Shown here piece by piece: positions 61,457-64,000 of a DNA stretch of 64,000 nt. The first letter of the stretch is position 1; the number at the start of each line of letters is the position of its first letter. The notes below the pieces were generated by a model that saw only the letters and a program-made list of their open reading frames with translations, made no database searches and was not told the DNA's origin. The DNA is from Azonexus sp. (GTDB lineage Bacteria > Pseudomonadota > Gammaproteobacteria > Burkholderiales > Rhodocyclaceae): NCBI GenBank assembly GCA_031260295.1, contig JAIRKE010000016.1, positions 1 through 64,000 of the forward strand, given 5' to 3'. The position numbers and the translations under genes were made by a program.

Positions 61457-62272
61457 TCACTTGCCTCCGAACAGGCGCTTCAGCAGGCCGGGCTTGACGT
61501 AGTCGACGAAGCGCAGCGGCTTGTCCTCGCCGAGGAAACGGGCGATCACGTCCTGGTAGGCCTCGGCCGCCTCGGTATCCTTCTGATGGATCACCGGCGC
61601 GCCTTGGTTGGACGCTTGCAGCACTTCTTCCGCTTCTGGGATGACGCCGAGGATCGGCACCCGCAGGATTTCCTGGATGTCTTTGTAGGAAAGCATCTCG
61701 CCGGCCTCGACGCGGGTCGGGCAGTAGCGGGTGATCAGCAGGTGTTCCTTGACCGGCTCGAGGCCCTCGATGGCGCGCCGCGACTTGGCTTGCAGGATGC
61801 CGAGGATGCGGTCGGAATCGCGCACCGAGGAAACTTCCGGATTGGTCACGACCAGCGCTTCGTCGGCGAAGGTCAGCGCCATCACGGCGCCGGACTCGAT
61901 ACCGGCCGGCGAATCGCAGACGATGTAGTCAAAGCCCTGGTGGGTCAGCTCCTTGATCACGCGCTCGACGCCTTCTTCCGACAACGCATCCTTGTCGCGC
62001 GTCTGCGAGGCCGGCAGCACGTAGAGATTGGCGCAGTGCTTGTCCTTGATCAGCGCCTGGGTCAGCGTCGCTTCGCCGTTGACGACATTGATCAGGTCGT
62101 AGACGACGCGCCGCTCGCAGCCCATGATCAGGTCGAGGTTGCGCAGCCCGACGTCGAAGTCGATGACGGCCGTCTTGTAGCCGCGCAGGGCGAGGCCGGT
62201 GGAAAAGCTGGCGCTGGTGGTGGTCTTGCCGACCCCGCCCTTGCCGGAAGTTACGACGATGATTCGGGTCAC
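61457..62272 (-). CDS. minD: septum site-determining ATPase MinD
   Basis: MinD is the membrane-bound ATPase of the Min system. The 271-residue protein has the deviant Walker A KGGVGKTT (11-18), [11 protein letters not shown], and the C-terminal amphipathic membrane-targeting helix [14 protein letters not shown]. It is on the minus strand between minC (37 bp upstream) and minE. Confidence 0.97.
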   Translation of the reverse strand: MTRIIVVTSGKGGVGKTTTSASFSTGLALRGYKTAVIDFDVGLRNLDLIMGCERRVVYDLINVVNGEATLTQALIKDKHCANLYVLPASQTRDKDALSEEGVERVIKELTHQGFDYIVCDSPAGIESGAVMALTFADEALVVTNPEVSSVRDSDRILGILQAKSRRAIEGLEPVKEHLLITRYCPTRVEAGEMLSYKDIQEILRVPILGVIPEAEEVLQASNQGAPVIHQKDTEAAEAYQDVIARFLGEDKPLRFVDYVKPGLLKRLFGGK

Positions 62273-62309
62273 GGTGAGTTCTCGCTGGAGTTATTGAATC
62301 GGAATAATT

Positions 62310-63080
62310 TTAACGGAGCGCCAGGGGTGCCACGTGCAGGCGTCCTTCACCGGCGTCGTCGACCAGGGCCACGCTGGCTGGCTGGCCGGCCAACTCGGCC
62401 GGTACGCCGGCCTCGAAGGTACGGTAGAGGCCGGCCACGGAAACCAGTTCGGCTTGCAGGCAGGTGGTGAAGATGCGTGCCGTCCGGTCGCCGCTAGCGC
62501 CGGCCAGGGCGCGGCCGCGCAGCGGGGCATAGACATGGATGTTGCCGTCGGCGATGACTTCGGCGCCGGCACTGACCATGGCGGTGACAATCAGGTCGCT
62601 GCCGCGGGCATAGAAGCGCTGGCCGGAGCGTAGCGGCTTATCGAGTATGACGGTGCGCGGCGGTGGTTCGGGCGCCGTCGGTGGCAGGGCGACGGGAGCG
62701 GCCGCCGGGGTGGGCGGGACTTCTGGTACGGATTCGGCTGCCTTGGGACGGGCTGGCCGGCCCATGTCTCCTTCGTTTGCCGTGGGCAGACCGGCGGCAC
62801 AGCCGGATGCCGCCAGTTCCGGCGACAAACCGCGCGTGGCGATGGCATGCAGGCCGGAGCGCTTGAGCAGGGCGCACAGCGCCGCCCAGTCGATCCGCTC
62901 CGGCAGCGGCTCGGTCAGGCTGAAATCGAGCAGCGCCAACTCATGCTCGAAAAAGTCCGCGTTGTTGCCGGTCAGTTCGCCCAGTGCCGTGTGCAACGTC
63001 GCCGGATCGGCGCTGCGTAACTGCGTCTGGATGATCTTGAGCGTGGTGCCCTTGAACTGGATCGGTGCGTCGTTTGCCAT
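62310..63080 (-). CDS. minC: septum site-determining protein MinC
   Basis: MinC inhibits FtsZ assembly away from mid-cell. The 256-residue protein has an N-terminal FtsZ-inhibitory domain (about 5-100, [25 protein letters not shown]) and a variable Pro/Ala-rich linker (about 105-150). The C-terminal beta-helix that binds MinD contains [39 protein letters not shown]. First gene of minCDE. A TATAAT box (63114-63109, minus strand) lies 29 bp upstream. Confidence 0.95.
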   Translation of the reverse strand: MANDAPIQFKGTTLKIIQTQLRSADPATLHTALGELTGNNADFFEHELALLDFSLTEPLPERIDWAALCALLKRSGLHAIATRGLSPELAASGCAAGLPTANEGDMGRPARPKAAESVPEVPPTPAAAPVALPPTAPEPPPRTVILDKPLRSGQRFYARGSDLIVTAMVSAGAEVIADGNIHVYAPLRGRALAGASGDRTARIFTTCLQAELVSVAGLYRTFEAGVPAELAGQPASVALVDDAGEGRLHVAPLALR

Positions 63081-63108
63081 GCTAGCCGGGGAGGGTGCGA
63101 AGCAGCGG

Positions 63109-63114
63109 ATTATA
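63109..63114 (-). promoter_or_regulatory. -10 box for minCDE
   Basis: A perfect TATAAT on the minus strand overlapping the edge of the inverted-repeat element. No good -35 is seen 16-18 bp upstream. Confidence 0.45.
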
Positions 63115-63218
63115 GCGGCTCCCCAAAATCCTCATACTTTGTCGACTTCGCCTTGCCGTACTGTTCTCGTACTGTCTGCGGCTCGTCTTCGCGTCTGAGT
63201 ATTTTGGGGAACCGCTAT
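63112..63218. repeat. 107-bp inverted-repeat element upstream of minC
   Basis: The ends, 63112-63129 and 63201-63218, are 18-bp inverted copies with one mismatch (ATAGCGG[C/T]TCCCCAAAAT). The middle holds a short direct repeat (CGTACTG twice, 4 bp apart). This looks like a small non-autonomous mobile element or a dispersed intergenic repeat. It supplies part of the minC -10 region on one side. Confidence 0.65.
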
Positions 63219-63309
63219 GTTCCACAGAGGCGTCGGCGGCCGGCGAAAATCGCCGGGGCCGGGGCGCCTGCCGGTGCCGCCGGGCAGGGTGACGGTGTGG
63301 CAAAGGGAG

Positions 63310-63315
63310 TAAAAT
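63310..63315 (+). promoter_or_regulatory. -10 box for gpmI
   Basis: TAAAAT, five of six matches to consensus, 58 bp before the ATG. The best -35 (GTGACG at 63289) is poorly spaced, so this is weak. Confidence 0.35.
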
Positions 63316-63372
63316 CGCACCGTTACCCGGCATGCACCGGGTTTTGTCTGCCATTCCGCAGGAATACACGTC

Positions 63373-64000
63373 ATGCTCCCCAAGCTCTCCTCTTTCCCCG
63401 GCATCGCCGGCCCGGTCGTAACCATCGTCATGGACGGCTACGGCCTGCCCAAATCGGCCGTCGGCAGCGCCATTGCCGCCGCCGTCAAGCCGACGCTCGA
63501 CCGCCTCTTCGCCACCTGCCCGAACATCCGCCTGCGTGCCCACGGCACCGCGGTGGGCATGCCCTCGGATGATGACATGGGCAATTCCGAGGTCGGTCAC
63601 AATGCCATCGGCGCCGGCCAGGTCTATGCCCAGGGCGCGGCCCTGGTTGCCGGTGCCATCGCCAGCGGCGCCATCTGGCAGGGTGCCGCCTGGCGCGAGA
63701 TCGTCGCCGGGGCCAAGGCTGGTCACGGCGGCAAGCCCGGCACGCTGCACTTCATCGGTCTCTTTTCCGATGGCAACGTGCATAGCCACATCGATCATCT
63801 GAAGGCGATGGTCGTCCAGGCCAAGGCCGAGGGCGTGCCGGTGGTGCGCATCCACATTCTGCTCGACGGCCGCGACGTGCCGGAAACCAGCGCCCTCGAC
63901 TACGTGGTGCCGTTCGAGGCCTTTCTCAGCGATGTGTCGGACGGTGGCTTCGATGCCCGCATCGCTTCCGGCGGCGGTCGTCAGGTCATCACCATGGACC
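63373..64000 (+). CDS. gpmI: 2,3-bisphosphoglycerate-independent phosphoglycerate mutase (partial)
   Basis: GpmI interconverts 3- and 2-phosphoglycerate with Mn2+. About 209 residues are visible; the gene continues beyond the window. It starts MLPKLSSFPGIAGPVVTIVMDGYGLP, with metal ligand Asp21 and the phosphorylated serine Ser72 in DDDMGNSEVGHNAIGAG. FIGLFSDGNVHSHIDHL and HILLDGRD follow, all alkaline-phosphatase-superfamily iPGM features. The remaining metal-binding C-terminal part is missing only because of the cut. Confidence 0.93.
   Translation, partial: MLPKLSSFPGIAGPVVTIVMDGYGLPKSAVGSAIAAAVKPTLDRLFATCPNIRLRAHGTAVGMPSDDDMGNSEVGHNAIGAGQVYAQGAALVAGAIASGAIWQGAAWREIVAGAKAGHGGKPGTLHFIGLFSDGNVHSHIDHLKAMVVQAKAEGVPVVRIHILLDGRDVPETSALDYVVPFEAFLSDVSDGGFDARIASGGGRQVITMD

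Overview
The window is a dense, GC-rich (roughly 62-65% by eye) bacterial chromosome segment. It most resembles a Rhodocyclales-type betaproteobacterium (Dechloromonas/Azonexus-like). The evidence is an S-adenosylhomocysteine riboswitch in front of ahcY, the gene orders pilMNOPQ-aroK-aroB-gltB-gltD, hslV-hslU, dapF-DUF484-xerC and minC-minD-minE, tRNA genes without an encoded CCA, and dispersed repeats of the kind found in this group. The assignment is inferred from gene content and order, not from a search.

Layout. 0-3.7 kb: two paralogous BPSS1780-type membrane proteins, then nadD-rsfS-rlmH-maf. 3.7-12.4 kb: a mixed, more accessory block. It holds a glycosyltransferase-like protein, an enoyl-CoA hydratase, a PAS-only protein, an MgtC-like membrane protein, a decayed IS200-like element, a PAS-GGDEF diguanylate cyclase, a divergent pair of HTH regulators, a YdcF-like protein, an acyltransferase and a U32 peptidase. 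It sits between maf and rng, which are usually neighbours. 12.4-17.5 kb: rng, a GntP permease, an exported dienelactone hydrolase, a ProQ-type RNA chaperone and two tRNA-Lys genes.

17.6-23.3 kb (minus strand): an activated-methyl-cycle cluster, metK - HD-GYP protein - SAH riboswitch - ahcY - TlyA-like methyltransferase - metF. 23.4-27.4 kb: an LpxL-like acyltransferase, a GNAT enzyme, dapF, DUF484 and xerC. 27.4-32.3 kb: a hypothetical exported protein, a short basic ORF with its own promoter and terminator, then a likely zinc (or manganese) uptake operon made of a DUF2946-like protein, a porin and an ABC transporter. 32.3-40 kb: a STAS protein, hslVU, an Hsp15-like protein, lysA-lptM, cyaY and PBP1A. 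40-53.3 kb: the type IV pilus alignment and secretin operon, aroKB and glutamate synthase.

53.3-60.1 kb: an unrecognised exported and membrane-anchored protein with a possible permuted papain-like H...C pair, a YEATS-associated-helix membrane protein, glmU, an EF-G paralogue and an atypical-composition GIY-YIG protein beside a perfect 38-bp palindrome. 60.1-64 kb: a ClpX-like AAA+ ATPase lacking the zinc domain, located directly downstream of minCDE, then the start of gpmI, which is cut off by the window edge.

No rRNA, CRISPR array, prophage or intact insertion sequence was seen. The best candidates for something not yet described are the ClpX-like protein at the min locus, the H...C exported protein at 53.4 kb, and the 50-residue basic protein at 27.97 kb. 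None of these amounts to a demonstrated new system.
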